Both the position numbers and the translations under genes were made by a program. A stretch of DNA of 64,000 nt from NCBI GenBank assembly GCA_017554235.1, contig JAFZIV010000035.1, positions 1 to 64,000 of the forward strand, in the 5' to 3' direction. Every line of letters begins with the position of its first letter. Positions within the stretch are counted from its first letter, which is position 1. The notes beneath the pieces were generated by a model. It saw nothing but the letters and a program-made list of their open reading frames with translations, was not told the DNA's origin and did not search any database. The stretch is from Selenomonadaceae bacterium. GTDB lineage: Bacteria > Bacillota > Negativicutes > Selenomonadales > Selenomonadaceae. This document shows positions 27,568 to 37,440 of this stretch, piece after piece.

Positions 27568-29295
27568 TTACGCTTTGGGAATTGTGTCAAGATATTTTTT
27601 AATTTCGTCGCCGTCTTCCATTTCCATAACTTTATCAAGAATCTTTTTAGCTTCAGTCATAGTGATGTTACGGATACGCTCTTTAACTTTCGGAATTGAA
27701 GGTGCGCTCATGGAAAGTTCTTTGATACCCATAGCCATCAAAATAATTGCCGCATTAGGATCGGATGCCATTTCGCCGCACATACCTGCCCATTTGCCTT
27801 CCGCGTTAGCAGATTCGATAGTACGTTTGATAAGACGAAGGACAGCAGGGTTAAAGTGGTTGTACAGGTAAGAAATTTGCGCGTTGCCTCTGTCAACCGC
27901 CAGTGTGTACTGTACGAGGTCGTTAGTACCGATGCTGAAGAAGTCAACATATTTTGCAAGGATAGGAGCCATAACAGCCGCCGCAGGAGTTTCAACCATG
28001 ATACCGACTTGAACGCTGTCAGAGTATTCTTTACCCTCTTGAACAAGTTCGCGTTTTGCCTCTTCAACAAATTCTTTCGCGTCGAGGAATTCTTTTACGT
28101 TGATAACCATCGGGAACATGATAGCGGCTTTACCGAATTTACCTGCGCGGAGGATAGCTTTAAGTTGCGGCAGGAAAAGGTCACGGCGTTGCAAGCTGAT
28201 ACGAATTGCACGATAGCCCAAGAAGGGATTTTCTTCTTCGCCGACTTGAATGTAGGGCAGAGGTTTATCGCCGCCGATGTCCATTGTACGAATAACGCAG
28301 AGACCTTCGCCGTGCGTAACGGTAGCGCATTTTTCGACAGCTGCTTTATATTCTTTAAATTGATCTTCCTCTTTCGGAATATCCTGTTTGCCCATGAAAA
28401 CAAATTCAGAGCGGAACAGTCCGACGCCGGTTGCACCAAAGTTTTTGATAGCGGCATCAGCATCATCAGGCGAACCGATATTAGCGACGAGTTCAACTTC
28501 AACGCCGTCTTGAGTTTTAGCGGGCAAAGCTTTAAGTTGTGCGTAGTGTGCTCTAAGTTCTTCCTGCTTTTTAATCTTTGCGTTGTAGCTGGCGCGTTCT
28601 TCATCAGTAGGACGAATCAAAATTTCGCCGGTTTCGCCGTCGAGGATAGCGGGATCGCCGTCAGCCATTTGGTCAATACCGTTACCGACACCAACGACCG
28701 TAGGAATTGCACGAGTTTTTGCGATAATGACAGCATGCGCGGTGGTTGAACCTGCACCGAGAATAACACCGGCGATTTTATCTGTGGGAAGTCCTGCGAT
28801 AACAGACGGTTCAATTTCTTTACCGGCTACGATAACTTTGCCGACGATTTCGGGATCTTTAATGCCGAGTAAGAATTTTGCAATACGTTTACCAACGTCG
28901 CGCATATCGACGGCGCGTCCTCTGAAATATTCATCTTCCATCGCTTCAAAAAGTTGCGCGTTGGATTCGTAAGCATTGAGAACAGCTTTCGGAGCGTTGC
29001 CGGTAGCTTCGATTTCTTCTTCAACTTTTTCGCTGATAGCGGGGTCTTCAATCAACAGACGATGCGCCTCAAGGATACCTGCCTGTTCCTTAAGACCTTT
29101 TGAAGTGTAATCGTCAATCGTCGCTTTGAGATTTTCGGCGACTTTTACGAGAGCCTGTGCAGCTTTTTTCTTTTCAGCGGCTTTCGTGCCGGGCTGATAG
29201 TTTACGAGATAGCCGTCAAGATTTTGTCCTGCGAGCAAAATAGTACCGACTGCGACGCCGGAAATTACGCCTTTACCTTTAATTTTATCTGCCAT
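27568..29295 (-). CDS. ptsI: Phosphotransferase system enzyme I
   Basis: 575 residues. It autophosphorylates with PEP and passes the phosphate to HPr. The phosphorylated His is in GAGSTTAHAVIIAKTRAIPT, the PEP-binding part includes GLFRSEFVFMG and MVETPAAAV, and the C-terminal Cys site is GMCGEMASDPNA. The start MADKIKGKGVISG at 29295 follows GAGGTAAAACCG; an in-frame extension upstream is rejected. It is downstream of ptsH with a terminator-like hairpin between. Confidence 0.98.
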   Translation of the reverse strand: MADKIKGKGVISGVAVGTILLAGQNLDGYLVNYQPGTKAAEKKKAAQALVKVAENLKATIDDYTSKGLKEQAGILEAHRLLIEDPAISEKVEEEIEATGNAPKAVLNAYESNAQLFEAMEDEYFRGRAVDMRDVGKRIAKFLLGIKDPEIVGKVIVAGKEIEPSVIAGLPTDKIAGVILGAGSTTAHAVIIAKTRAIPTVVGVGNGIDQMADGDPAILDGETGEILIRPTDEERASYNAKIKKQEELRAHYAQLKALPAKTQDGVEVELVANIGSPDDADAAIKNFGATGVGLFRSEFVFMGKQDIPKEEDQFKEYKAAVEKCATVTHGEGLCVIRTMDIGGDKPLPYIQVGEEENPFLGYRAIRISLQRRDLFLPQLKAILRAGKFGKAAIMFPMVINVKEFLDAKEFVEEAKRELVQEGKEYSDSVQVGIMVETPAAAVMAPILAKYVDFFSIGTNDLVQYTLAVDRGNAQISYLYNHFNPAVLRLIKRTIESANAEGKWAGMCGEMASDPNAAIILMAMGIKELSMSAPSIPKVKERIRNITMTEAKKILDKVMEMEDGDEIKKYLDTIPKA

Positions 29296-29431
29296 CGGTT
29301 TTACCTCACTATTTTTATTAATGGGGCGGGAAGTTGCATTTTCCTTTTCGCCCTTATCTTTAGTTTTATTAGCCACGAAAATCACCTGAAACAGCCGAAT
29401 TTATATAAAAATTCAGCTTGCCCCTTCTAAA

Positions 29432-29516
29432 TTAGATCGCTAGCAACTAAACTAACGATCTAAGTCTGCTTGATACCAAAAAGGGAGGGGGATAAAAAAA
29501 TTTTCTCCTCCTCCCC
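29432..29516 (-). terminator. Hairpins between ptsH and ptsI
   Basis: On the minus strand GGGGAGGAGG pairs with CCCCCTCCC and TTTTT follows (29479-29516), a terminator or attenuator after ptsH. A second stem, TTAGATCGCTAG with CTAACGATCTAA (29432-29462), lies nearer ptsI and has no T-run. Confidence 0.6.
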
Positions 29517-29544
29517 AAACAAAAATTGCGGCGTAAAATAATTT

Positions 29545-29811
29545 TTACTCTTCGCCGAACTTATCGTCAACGAGCTTCTTCAAAGTTGCTACAGCGTCTG
29601 CTTCGTCCGGTCCGTCAGCCGAAAGAGTGATTTCCGTACCTTTGGTCAAGCCCATGCTCATGATCATGAGAATGCTTTTAGCGTCAACGGTTTTGCCCTT
29701 CGCCTTGATCTGAACTTTGGATTTGAACTTCGACGCGGTCTGCACGAACACAGATGCGGGGCGCGCATGAATACCGGTTTTGTTTTCGATAGTGGTTGTT
29801 GCTTCAGTCAT
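29545..29811 (-). CDS. ptsH: Phosphocarrier protein HPr
   Basis: 88 residues. It carries phosphate from enzyme I to sugar-specific IIA domains. His-15 is in NKTGIHARPASVFV. The Firmicute regulatory Ser is in KSILMIMSMG, implying HPr kinase/CcpA-type control. The gene precedes ptsI. Confidence 0.97.
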   Translation of the reverse strand: MTEATTTIENKTGIHARPASVFVQTASKFKSKVQIKAKGKTVDAKSILMIMSMGLTKGTEITLSADGPDEADAVATLKKLVDDKFGEE

Positions 29812-29950
29812 TAAAAACCAACTCCATTCTTTTAAAACAATTTATTTAGACGGTTGCACTGGGCAACTTTTTCTATGCTTTCAATTATTCGCCGTCCTTT
29901 TAAATGTTCCTTCTTTTCAGAAAAATTACATTAAAAATTTTTTGAAAACT

Positions 29951-30991
29951 TTACGCACCCTTAATTTCTTCGATGAGACGTATATTTTCGGCACGTTTCC
30001 TTATTGCCAGCCTTAAAAATCTTTCGTCCAACCCTACGAAATTTTCGCAACTCCTGATAAAAATTTTTTTCTCACGCAATTTTTTTACAAGGTCATTCGC
30101 AATTTTTTCTGAAGGAAATTTTATCAGCACGAAATTTACTGACGGTTCAAAAATTTTTACGTCAGGCAATTCTTTCAAACGTTGGACAAAATATTTTTTT
30201 TCTTCCTCAAGCCAAGTTCGCGTGTCACTCAAAAATTTTTTATCAGACAATGCCGCAACTCCCGCTTTTTGCGCTAAAAAATTTACGTTCCATACATCCT
30301 TCGACGCATTTAACTTTTCTGCAAAATTTTTTTCAACGACTGCAAATCCCAACCTTAAACCGGGTATCGCAAAAATTTTTGTAAGGGATTGTACAACGCA
30401 AATTTTTTCGTTTACGAGTTGCCGCGCAGATTCGACATTCAAAAAATCTATAAATGATTCGTCAACCAAAATATTTACCGCGCTGGAAAGTTTTTTTATG
30501 GCGTCGAGAGAAATTAAGTTGCCGGTAGGATTATTGGGACGACCAATTATAAGGCATTCAAATTTTTTCGCGGTGATTCTTTCAAAAAGTTTTTCAAGGT
30601 CAAGCTGAAAATTATCCTCTTCGCGCAGAAAAAAATATTCAACCTCTGCGCTGATACTCCGCGCCGCCCTTTCGTATTCTGAAAAACTTGGCACAGGAAT
30701 TATTACCCGCGCAGGTTTAGCGACGTTGCAGTAAAGATAAAAAAATTCTGCCGCGCCGTTAAGCAAAACTAAATTTTCTTGCGGCACATTATAAAATTTT
30801 GAAATAGAATTTTTTAATTCCGTCGCCGCAGGGTCTGGATAATGAACAATGTCACTAAGATTTTCAATCAACGCCTGTAATACCGAAAATGGCAAGCCCA
30901 AAGGATTTATATTCGCGCTGAAGTCCAACTGAAAATCTATCTGCCCGTCCGCATTGTAAACTTGTCCGCCGTGCTGAAAATTTTGATTCAA
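29951..30991 (-). CDS. cobD: Threonine-phosphate decarboxylase-like PLP enzyme (CobD)
   Basis: About 346 residues, fold-type I aminotransferase. The opening HGGQVYNADG...DFSANINPLGLP is characteristic of CobD, which makes aminopropanol phosphate for the cobalamin nucleotide loop. PLP-Lys is in VVQSLTKIFAIPGLRLGFA; substrate-phosphate Arg in FLRLAIRKRAEN. Histidinol-phosphate aminotransferase (hisC) is the close alternative. TTG 30991 follows AGGTG. No other cob genes adjoin it. Confidence 0.85.
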   Translation of the reverse strand: MNQNFQHGGQVYNADGQIDFQLDFSANINPLGLPFSVLQALIENLSDIVHYPDPAATELKNSISKFYNVPQENLVLLNGAAEFFYLYCNVAKPARVIIPVPSFSEYERAARSISAEVEYFFLREEDNFQLDLEKLFERITAKKFECLIIGRPNNPTGNLISLDAIKKLSSAVNILVDESFIDFLNVESARQLVNEKICVVQSLTKIFAIPGLRLGFAVVEKNFAEKLNASKDVWNVNFLAQKAGVAALSDKKFLSDTRTWLEEEKKYFVQRLKELPDVKIFEPSVNFVLIKFPSEKIANDLVKKLREKKIFIRSCENFVGLDERFLRLAIRKRAENIRLIEEIKGA

Positions 30992-31080
30992 AAAAATCAC
31001 CTGCCTATAATTTTTATTTTATCAGAAAAATTTTGGATAAACAATTCGTAAAATTTTTTATGACAGAATTTTTTTCAATC

Positions 31081-31109
31081 TTGTAAAGCCTCGCGCAAAA
31101 TGTTAAAAT
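31081..31109 (+). promoter_or_regulatory. rnj promoter
   Basis: TTGTAA, 17 bp, TAAAAT, 65 bp before the rnj start. Confidence 0.65.
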
Positions 31110-31173
31110 TTCAAAGATATTAGTGATCGGACAAATATTTTTTCTGTATTCAAAAATTACGGAGGTGTTTTTA

Positions 31174-32850
31174 TTGTTTAGAACCGAACAAAGGAGCGAC
31201 CAAAAACTACAGATAATCCCGTTGGGCGGTATGGGCGAGATTGGAAAAAATATGACCGTGATACGTTGCGGCGATGAAATGATTTTAATTGACGCGGGGC
31301 TGATGTTTCCTGAAAACGATATGCTCGGTGTTGATCTCGTAATACCCGATATATCTTATTTAATCGAAAACGAAAAATGTTTGAAGGCAATTTTTTTGAC
31401 GCATGGACATGAAGACCATATTGGCGCGTTGCCATATATTTTGAAAAGGCTTTCCGTTCCCGTTTACGGCACTCGTTTAACGCTTGGGATTTTGGAAGGG
31501 CGGCTTAAAGAAAACGGCGTTGACTCTGGCAACCTGCGCGTAGCCACGCAAGGCGAAATTGTTACTACAGGATGTTTCAGCGTCGGATTTATTCGCGTCA
31601 ATCATTCAATCCCAGATTCCGTCGGCTTGTCGATAAAAACTCCCGTCGGCATGATTGTTCATACGGGCGATTTTAAATTTGACTACACGCCGATTGATGG
31701 CAAGATGACTGACTTTCGCAAGCTTGCCGATTTGGGAAATAAGGGCGTCCTCGTGTTAATGGCTGATTCAACCAATTCCGAAAATGACGGACATACTCCC
31801 AGCGAAAAAACTGTCGGCGTTGCCTTCAACCGCGAATTTCAAAACGCGCAGGGCAGAATTATTGTTGCGACTTTTTCTTCAAACGTTCACAGGATTCAGC
31901 AGGTAATTGATACGGCGGTTAGGTATCGTCGCCGCGTGGCAATTTTGGGACGCAGTATGGTAAACGTCGTAAATATTTCATTGGAGTTGGGATACATTCA
32001 CGCGCCCGAAGGCGTCATCATTGACGTTGAAGAAATTATGAATTATCCCGCAAATAAAATTGTCATCATCACGACGGGAAGTCAAGGCGAACCAATGAGC
32101 GCGTTGACTCGTATGGCTCTTTCAGACCACAGACAAGTTGACATTATTCAAGGTGATACGGTTATAATTTCTGCAACGCCAATTCCCGGCAATGAAAAAC
32201 TTGTAGCTAAGACCGTCGATAATCTTTTGAGACTCGGCGCAAATGTGGTTTACAGTCGCAAAGACGGCATTCACGTTTCCGGACACGCTTCACGCGAAGA
32301 ATTAAAACTTATGCACAACTTGATACGTCCGAAATTTTTTATTCCCGTTCATGGTGAACTTCATCACTTGCACGCACACGCTAAACTTGCCGTTGAACTT
32401 GGTATGACGAAGGATCATATTTTGTTGGGCGAAAACGGAACGATTTTTGAATTTACGAAAGAGCGCGGAAAAATTGTCGGGCGTGTCAACTGGGGCGTCG
32501 TAATGGTTGACGGGCTCGGCGTTGGTGACGTTGGCAATATTGTACTTCGCGACAGGCGGCAACTTTCGCAGGACGGAATTTTAATTGTTGTCCTTACGAT
32601 TAATCGCTACACAGGAAAAATTGTTGCAGGTCCTGACATTGTATCGCGCGGCTTTGTTTATGTTCGCGAATCAGAAGAACTTATGGACGGGGCTAAGGCG
32701 AAAATTAATCACGCGTTAAAATTCTGCGCGGAAGAACAAATTACAGATTGGTCAACGATTAAAATTCAAGTTAAAGACGCATTGTCGCAATATCTTTTCG
32801 ATCAAACTCGACGCCGCCCGATGATTTTACCGATTATCATGGAAGTTTAA
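31174..32850 (+). CDS. rnj: Ribonuclease J
   Basis: About 558 residues. A metallo-beta-lactamase/beta-CASP ribonuclease with 5'-exo and endo activity in mRNA turnover and rRNA maturation. The zinc motif is FLTHGHEDHIGALPYIL, with later HTGDFKFD, and the beta-CASP motif IIVATFSSNVHRIQQVID. GGAGGTG with a six-base gap favours TTG 31174; the upstream ATG at 31123 would read through the Shine-Dalgarno. Only one RNase J copy is seen in this window. Confidence 0.97.
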   Translation: MFRTEQRSDQKLQIIPLGGMGEIGKNMTVIRCGDEMILIDAGLMFPENDMLGVDLVIPDISYLIENEKCLKAIFLTHGHEDHIGALPYILKRLSVPVYGTRLTLGILEGRLKENGVDSGNLRVATQGEIVTTGCFSVGFIRVNHSIPDSVGLSIKTPVGMIVHTGDFKFDYTPIDGKMTDFRKLADLGNKGVLVLMADSTNSENDGHTPSEKTVGVAFNREFQNAQGRIIVATFSSNVHRIQQVIDTAVRYRRRVAILGRSMVNVVNISLELGYIHAPEGVIIDVEEIMNYPANKIVIITTGSQGEPMSALTRMALSDHRQVDIIQGDTVIISATPIPGNEKLVAKTVDNLLRLGANVVYSRKDGIHVSGHASREELKLMHNLIRPKFFIPVHGELHHLHAHAKLAVELGMTKDHILLGENGTIFEFTKERGKIVGRVNWGVVMVDGLGVGDVGNIVLRDRRQLSQDGILIVVLTINRYTGKIVAGPDIVSRGFVYVRESEELMDGAKAKINHALKFCAEEQITDWSTIKIQVKDALSQYLFDQTRRRPMILPIIMEV

Positions 32851-32851
32851 A

Positions 32852-33259
32852 TTATTCACTCGTTGTAGCTATGGAAACGTGACGTGCGCCGGATTTTTTC
32901 AGCAAGTCCAACACAGTTACGACGCTTTCATATCGCGCAGATTTATCCCCGCGCAGAAGGAACACCGTATTAGAATTTGATTCTAAGGTTGCGTGAACTT
33001 TCTGCGCTAAATTTTCATTTGGGACGGAATCATTTTCGTAAAGCACTTCACCCGTTGCCATAACTGTAATTGAAATTAAATTTGGGCGCGTCTCAACATT
33101 TCCGTTAGCCGCCTTCGGTAATGTAACCTGCAAAGTATTTGTCTGTACCATGTAAATTGTACTTATCATAAAAAATACCAGCAGAAACAACATTATATCA
33201 ATCATCGGAATTATCATAACTAGCGGCTGTTTATTTTCGCGAAAGTCACGACGTTTCAT
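32852..33259 (-). CDS. exbD: Biopolymer transport protein ExbD/TolR
   Basis: 135 residues. One transmembrane helix (IPMIDIMLFLLVFFMISTIY), whose Asp carries protons, then a periplasmic domain (TVFLLRGDKSARYESVVTVL). It works with ExbB to energise outer-membrane uptake or envelope integrity. Overlaps exbB by four bases. No tonB or tolB follows. Confidence 0.94.
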   Translation of the reverse strand: MKRRDFRENKQPLVMIIPMIDIMLFLLVFFMISTIYMVQTNTLQVTLPKAANGNVETRPNLISITVMATGEVLYENDSVPNENLAQKVHATLESNSNTVFLLRGDKSARYESVVTVLDLLKKSGARHVSIATTSE

Positions 33260-33867
33260 AAATCTTTCCTCCTGCTGAATGCGCCTAATACTATCGACGC
33301 AGTTTTATCAAGTTTCGTCAGCATTTCGTCAAGTTTTTGAGCAAAATATGTATGGACAATCAGCGCGAAAATTGCTACACAAAGTCCCGTCGCCGTAGCT
33401 ATCAAAGCCTCGCCTATGCCGCCGGTTATTGCTAAAGGTTGTCCTGCCTGCACGCTGAAAATATTAAATGATTCAATCATTCCCGCGATTGTTCCCAACA
33501 ATCCTAAAAGCGGGGCTAATGTTACAATCATTGACAGATAATTTAAACGGGCGCGAAGGTTCATTGCAATTTCTTCGTAGGCTATGTCCAATGCAACTTC
33601 TACATTTTCGCCATTGATTGCCGCTTGAATGCCGGAGCTTGCAATTTCGCTTAAGGCATTTTTTTCTTGTCGACAATAATTCAAAACTTCTTCAGCGGTC
33701 TGCGCGTGTAACCTGCCGCGTAAATTGTGCAGAAAATCTTCACTGCCGCTCCCAACGTGAATGTAAAATCTAAGTCTTTCAATTCCGATTACGGCAACGG
33801 CTATTGAAGTAACCAGCAATAAATACATTACCGGTCCGCCTTTAGTGAATAATTCCATTAATTCCAA
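33256..33867 (-). CDS. exbB: MotA/TolQ/ExbB proton channel protein
   Basis: 203 residues. Three transmembrane helices (about 12-33, 105-130, 148-172) and the conserved channel segment APLLGLLGTIAGMIESF. Partner of the ExbD gene that overlaps its end. Presence of this pair supports a diderm envelope. Confidence 0.94.
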   Translation of the reverse strand: MELMELFTKGGPVMYLLLVTSIAVAVIGIERLRFYIHVGSGSEDFLHNLRGRLHAQTAEEVLNYCRQEKNALSEIASSGIQAAINGENVEVALDIAYEEIAMNLRARLNYLSMIVTLAPLLGLLGTIAGMIESFNIFSVQAGQPLAITGGIGEALIATATGLCVAIFALIVHTYFAQKLDEMLTKLDKTASIVLGAFSRRKDL

Positions 33868-33923
33868 AATAAATTCGCTCCTAAAAATTTTTATTTAACA
33901 AATTATATCACAAAAATTTTTTA

Positions 33924-33952
33924 TTGTAGAATATTCTTTGACGTAGTAAAAT
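33924..33952 (+). promoter_or_regulatory. Promoter of the 33986 gene
   Basis: TTGTAG, 17 bp, TAAAAT. It lies in a 118-bp divergent region; a minus-strand TATAAT at 33902-33907 may serve exbB. Confidence 0.55.
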
Positions 33953-33985
33953 GTGCTTTAAATTTTATTTGAGGAGGGGATTCGT

Positions 33986-34294
33986 ATGAAAAAGATTCCG
34001 CGCGGCTTGACGGATAAGGATATGATAAAAAATTATGTCGAGGAACAATCCGTTGAAGCGCAAATGTTGGCGGCGGCTAAAAAGGCTGAAAAACTTCGTC
34101 GTGTCGAAGAGGCAGAAGCACCGCCTGAACCTTTAGCGAAGGCAGGTTTCACGAAAGAATTAACAGAACAGCTCGGCATGGAACTTCTTGCGTTGAAAAT
34201 TGAACTCGGCGCGTCCGGCGTAAAAAGTTACAACTTCAAAGTTAAACGCGACGGCGAAAAAATTATCCTGACCGTTATCGACAAAAAATCTTAA
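33986..34294 (+). CDS. Hypothetical protein, 102 residues
   Basis: Not recognised. The charged helical N-terminal half (IPRGLTDKDMIKNYVEEQSV, then an Ala/Lys/Glu-rich segment around residues 30-48) is followed by a small domain of about 50 residues with VKSYNFKVKRDGEKIILTVI, which looks like a beta hairpin. There is no signal peptide or membrane segment. GAGGAGGGG precedes the ATG and a promoter lies at 33924-33952, so expression is likely. It lies 50 bp upstream of a transporter gene. Confidence 0.75.
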   Translation: MKKIPRGLTDKDMIKNYVEEQSVEAQMLAAAKKAEKLRRVEEAEAPPEPLAKAGFTKELTEQLGMELLALKIELGASGVKSYNFKVKRDGEKIILTVIDKKS

Positions 34295-34344
34295 GGCAGT
34301 TAAAATATGACAATTAACCATAACGGAAGGGGTAAATTTTTTTA

Positions 34345-35625
34345 ATGGACATGACAACGGTAGCGGTAATAATTTTTGTTGCCGCCTACGCGCTGATAAT
34401 TTCCGAAAAAGTTCATAGGACAATCGTCGGAATTGTCGGCGCAATGCTGATGATAATTTTCGGCATAATCTCGCAGGAAACCGCGATACATCACATTGAC
34501 TTCAACACGCTGGGACTTTTAATGGGTATGATGATAATCGTAAACATTACCAGCGAAACGGGATTATTTAACTTCTTGGCAATTTGGTCTGCAAAAAAAG
34601 TTGGAGCGCATCCCGTCAAATTACTTGTCGCTTTAAGTGTACTTACGGCGGTTTGTTCCGCACTTTTGGATAATGTCACGACAGTTTTATTGACTGTGCC
34701 GATAACTTTTAACATTGCCGCGCAGTTGAAAGTTGACGTTAAACCGTTTCTTATGGCGCAAATTATCAGCTCCAATATAGGCGGAACGGCAACGCTTGTA
34801 GGTGACCCGCCAAATATTATGATTGGATCGGCGGTCGGGTTAAGCTTTATGGATTTTATCTACAACTTAACACTGCCCGCCATTATAATTTTTGTAGTAA
34901 CGGTTGCGATAATGGTTGCAATGTACGGCTCAAAACTCCATACGCATAAGGAACTGCAGGATAAAGTTATGAGGCTTAACGAAAAAAGCCAAATTACAGA
35001 TCCTGTCCTTCTTAAAAAATGTTTGGCAGTATTAGCCGTCACAATGTCGCTGTTTGTTTTGCACAACACTTTACACCTTGAAACGGCAACGGCGGCACTT
35101 ACTGGCGCGGGTTTACTTTTGCTGGTAACTTACACGCACAACGAAGCGATGATTGCAAAAGTTTTGAGTAAAATCGAATGGCTTGCAATATTCTTCTTCG
35201 CAGGATTGTTTGTACTTGTCGGTGCACTCGTTGAAATGGGCGTAATAAAAGCAATGGCGGCAGAAGCTCTTGAGGCAACGGGCGGCAATGTTACAGCGGT
35301 AGCACTTTTAATCTTATGGATGAGTGCTTTGGCGTCGGCATTTATCGACAACATACCATTCGTTGCAACATTAATTCCGTTAATCCTCAATATGGGCGAA
35401 ATGGGATTGTCCAACTTAGACCCGATGTGGTGGAGTTTAGCTTTAGGCGCGTGCTTGGGCGGCAACGGAACATTAATAGGCGCGAGTGCCAACGTTGTAG
35501 TTGCATCAATGGCGGCACAACGCGGCAGACCAATTTCATTTATTGACTTTATGAAAACGGCATTTCCGCTGATGATTTTATCAATAATAATTTCGACTGC
35601 TTACGTTTATATCAGATACTTGTAA
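34345..35625 (+). CDS. ArsB/NhaD-type ion transporter
   Basis: 426 residues and about ten or eleven membrane helices. The family marks are LDNVTTVLLTVPITFNIA, GGTATLVGDPPNIMIG and, in the second half, FIDNIPFVATLIPLI and GGNGTLIGASANVV. These two inverted halves are typical of the ion transporter superfamily that includes ArsB and NhaD/P-protein. The substrate (Na+/H+, arsenite or an organic anion) cannot be fixed from sequence. It lies 8 bp before trxB. Confidence 0.9.
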   Translation: MDMTTVAVIIFVAAYALIISEKVHRTIVGIVGAMLMIIFGIISQETAIHHIDFNTLGLLMGMMIIVNITSETGLFNFLAIWSAKKVGAHPVKLLVALSVLTAVCSALLDNVTTVLLTVPITFNIAAQLKVDVKPFLMAQIISSNIGGTATLVGDPPNIMIGSAVGLSFMDFIYNLTLPAIIIFVVTVAIMVAMYGSKLHTHKELQDKVMRLNEKSQITDPVLLKKCLAVLAVTMSLFVLHNTLHLETATAALTGAGLLLLVTYTHNEAMIAKVLSKIEWLAIFFFAGLFVLVGALVEMGVIKAMAAEALEATGGNVTAVALLILWMSALASAFIDNIPFVATLIPLILNMGEMGLSNLDPMWWSLALGACLGGNGTLIGASANVVVASMAAQRGRPISFIDFMKTAFPLMILSIIISTAYVYIRYL

Positions 35626-35633
35626 GGTGACTT

Positions 35634-36572
35634 ATGGAGAAAAAAATTGTTCATAAAGACGTTGTGATAATCGGCGCAGGTATGGCGGGATTGACGGCGG
35701 CACTTTACTGCGGGCGTATGAATCTTGACACTTTAGTTTTGGAAAATGGGATTATCGGCGGACAAATTGCCAATGCCGTCAGCATAGAAAATTATCCCGG
35801 CTTTGAAAGTGTCAGCGGCGGCGAATTGATAGCGACGGTGCAAAGTCAAGCTGAAAAATTCGGCGCGGTGATTGATGAATTTGACAGCATTGTTAAAGTT
35901 ACGTTGAAGTCGAATCCAAAAATTGTTGAGACGGAAGAAAAAATTTATCAATGCGACGTTGTAATAATTGCGTCGGGTATGAATCGGCGTAAACTTCCTT
36001 TGCCGGAGGAAAGAAAATTTGCCGGACGCGGTGTCCATTACTGCGAACTTTGCGATGGGCATATGTATCAAGACAAAATTATTGCGGTAATGGGCGGCGG
36101 CAATGCGGCTGTCGACGCGGCTAATTTCTTGACAAAGTACGCGAAAAAGTTATACTTGATTCATCGTTCAGAGTTCCGCGCAGATGAAGTTTCTCAAAAA
36201 CGTTTGCGGCAAAATGATAAAGTCGAAATTATGTTGCAGACGGAAGTTAAAAAACTTAACGGCGATAAACGCTTGCAAAGTGTTGACGTATTTGATAAAA
36301 ATTCCGGTGAAATGAAAAATATTTTGGTTGACGGAATTTTTGTAAACATAGGCGTCGATCCCAACACGCAACTTTTCAAAGACGAAATTAATTTGAGTGC
36401 GAGCGGCAGGATAATTGCCGGTGAAGATTGTCGGACGAACATTGACGGCGTATTTGCGGCTGGTGACGTCCGCGAAAAGGAAATTCGCCAACTTACAACT
36501 GCGGCGTCTGACGGTACAACTGCGGCGTTGCTTGCCGAAAAATATTTATCTAAATTGAAAGGAGAAAATTAA
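35634..36572 (+). CDS. trxB: Thioredoxin reductase
   Basis: 312 residues. An FAD/NADPH flavoenzyme that reduces thioredoxin-like partners. FAD site VVIIGAGMAGLTAALYCGRM; redox pair CELC (in HYCELCDGHMY; most homologues have CATC); NADPH site VMGGGNAAVDAANFL; C-terminal FAD motif GVFAAGDVREKEIRQL. It is followed two bases later by a glutaredoxin gene, so the two probably form one redox unit. Confidence 0.96.
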   Translation: MEKKIVHKDVVIIGAGMAGLTAALYCGRMNLDTLVLENGIIGGQIANAVSIENYPGFESVSGGELIATVQSQAEKFGAVIDEFDSIVKVTLKSNPKIVETEEKIYQCDVVIIASGMNRRKLPLPEERKFAGRGVHYCELCDGHMYQDKIIAVMGGGNAAVDAANFLTKYAKKLYLIHRSEFRADEVSQKRLRQNDKVEIMLQTEVKKLNGDKRLQSVDVFDKNSGEMKNILVDGIFVNIGVDPNTQLFKDEINLSASGRIIAGEDCRTNIDGVFAAGDVREKEIRQLTTAASDGTTAALLAEKYLSKLKGEN

Positions 36573-36573
36573 A

Positions 36574-36804
36574 TTGCTTAAGGTATATTCGTTTCAGGCG
36601 TGTCCTTGGTGTGACAAGGTAAAAAAATATCTCAAGTCAAAGAATGTCGAATTTGAAGTTCACGATATTGAGTTGAATGAAGAAGATGCTATCGCTTGTG
36701 AAAAACTTTCCGGCGATACTATGGTTCCTGTTATCACGGCGGACGACGTTCATTACGTTGTTGGTTTCGATAAGGCGAAGATTGACGCGTTGCTTGGCAT
36801 TTAA
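36574..36804 (+). CDS. Glutaredoxin-like protein
   Basis: 76 residues, single thioredoxin fold. CPWC active site (FQACPWCDKVKKYLKSK), cis-Pro in GDTMVPVITADD. TTG start at 36574 after AAAGGAGA. It lies directly downstream of trxB and upstream of gpx, suggesting it takes electrons from that reductase and may feed the peroxidase. Confidence 0.93.
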   Translation: MLKVYSFQACPWCDKVKKYLKSKNVEFEVHDIELNEEDAIACEKLSGDTMVPVITADDVHYVVGFDKAKIDALLGI

Positions 36805-36822
36805 AATTTAGGAGAAAGATTT

Positions 36823-37368
36823 ATGGGCATTTACGATTTTACCGTTAAGACTAATCGCGGCGTTGAAAAAAATCTCGGCGAATACAAAGGAAAAGTCCTG
36901 CTGATTGTCAACACCGCCAGCAAATGTGGCTTTACTCCGCAGTTCAAAGAGTTGCAGGAACTTTACGACAAGTACAAAGATCGCGGTCTTGAAATTCTCG
37001 GCTTTCCGTGCAATCAGTTTGCGGGACAAGAACCCGGCTCAAATGATGAAGTTCAAAGTTTTTGCCGACTCAATTACGGCGTAAAGTTTCAGATTTTCGA
37101 CAAAGGCGACGTTCGCGGCGAAAATGCGCAACCGCTTTTCAAATATTTAACCGCGCAGAAAAAGTTTGAAGGCTTTGATGAATCGCACCCGATAGCTAAA
37201 CCGCTTATGGAAGCTCTGAAAAAAAATTTCCCTGAATATCTTGAAGGCGACGGAATTAAATGGAACTTCACTAAATTTTTGATTGACAGGGAAGGAAATG
37301 TTGTGGCGCGTTTTGAACCGACAACTAATCCTTCGGCAATAGCGGGCGACATTGAAAAATTGCTTTAA
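36823..37368 (+). CDS. Glutathione peroxidase family protein
   Basis: 181 residues. Thiol peroxidase with catalytic Cys in [16 protein letters not shown], Gln in [13 protein letters not shown] and Trp-Asn in [14 protein letters not shown]. Bacterial members generally use thioredoxin-type donors rather than glutathione. Third gene of the trxB-grx-gpx run. Confidence 0.95.
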   Translation: MGIYDFTVKTNRGVEKNLGEYKGKVLLIVNTASKCGFTPQFKELQELYDKYKDRGLEILGFPCNQFAGQEPGSNDEVQSFCRLNYGVKFQIFDKGDVRGENAQPLFKYLTAQKKFEGFDESHPIAKPLMEALKKNFPEYLEGDGIKWNFTKFLIDREGNVVARFEPTTNPSAIAGDIEKLL

Positions 37369-37377
37369 AGTTTTTTC

Positions 37378-37406
37378 TTGCAATTTTTCTTAAGCTGTGC
37401 TAAACT
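37378..37406 (+). promoter_or_regulatory. rpsT promoter
   Basis: TTGCAA, 17 bp, TAAACT, 35 bp before the rpsT start. Confidence 0.65.
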
Positions 37407-37440
37407 TCCCTCTATCAAAATTTAAGGGAGGTTTGATGGT

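Noticed and set aside
27856-28749. 297-residue plus-strand frame opposite ptsI
   Set aside because: Fully antisense to a strongly conserved gene, with Cys/Phe-rich composition typical of shadow frames.
29951-30991. Calling the PLP enzyme HisC
   Set aside because: The N-terminal HGG and NINPLGLP features favour CobD; hisC remains possible but second choice.
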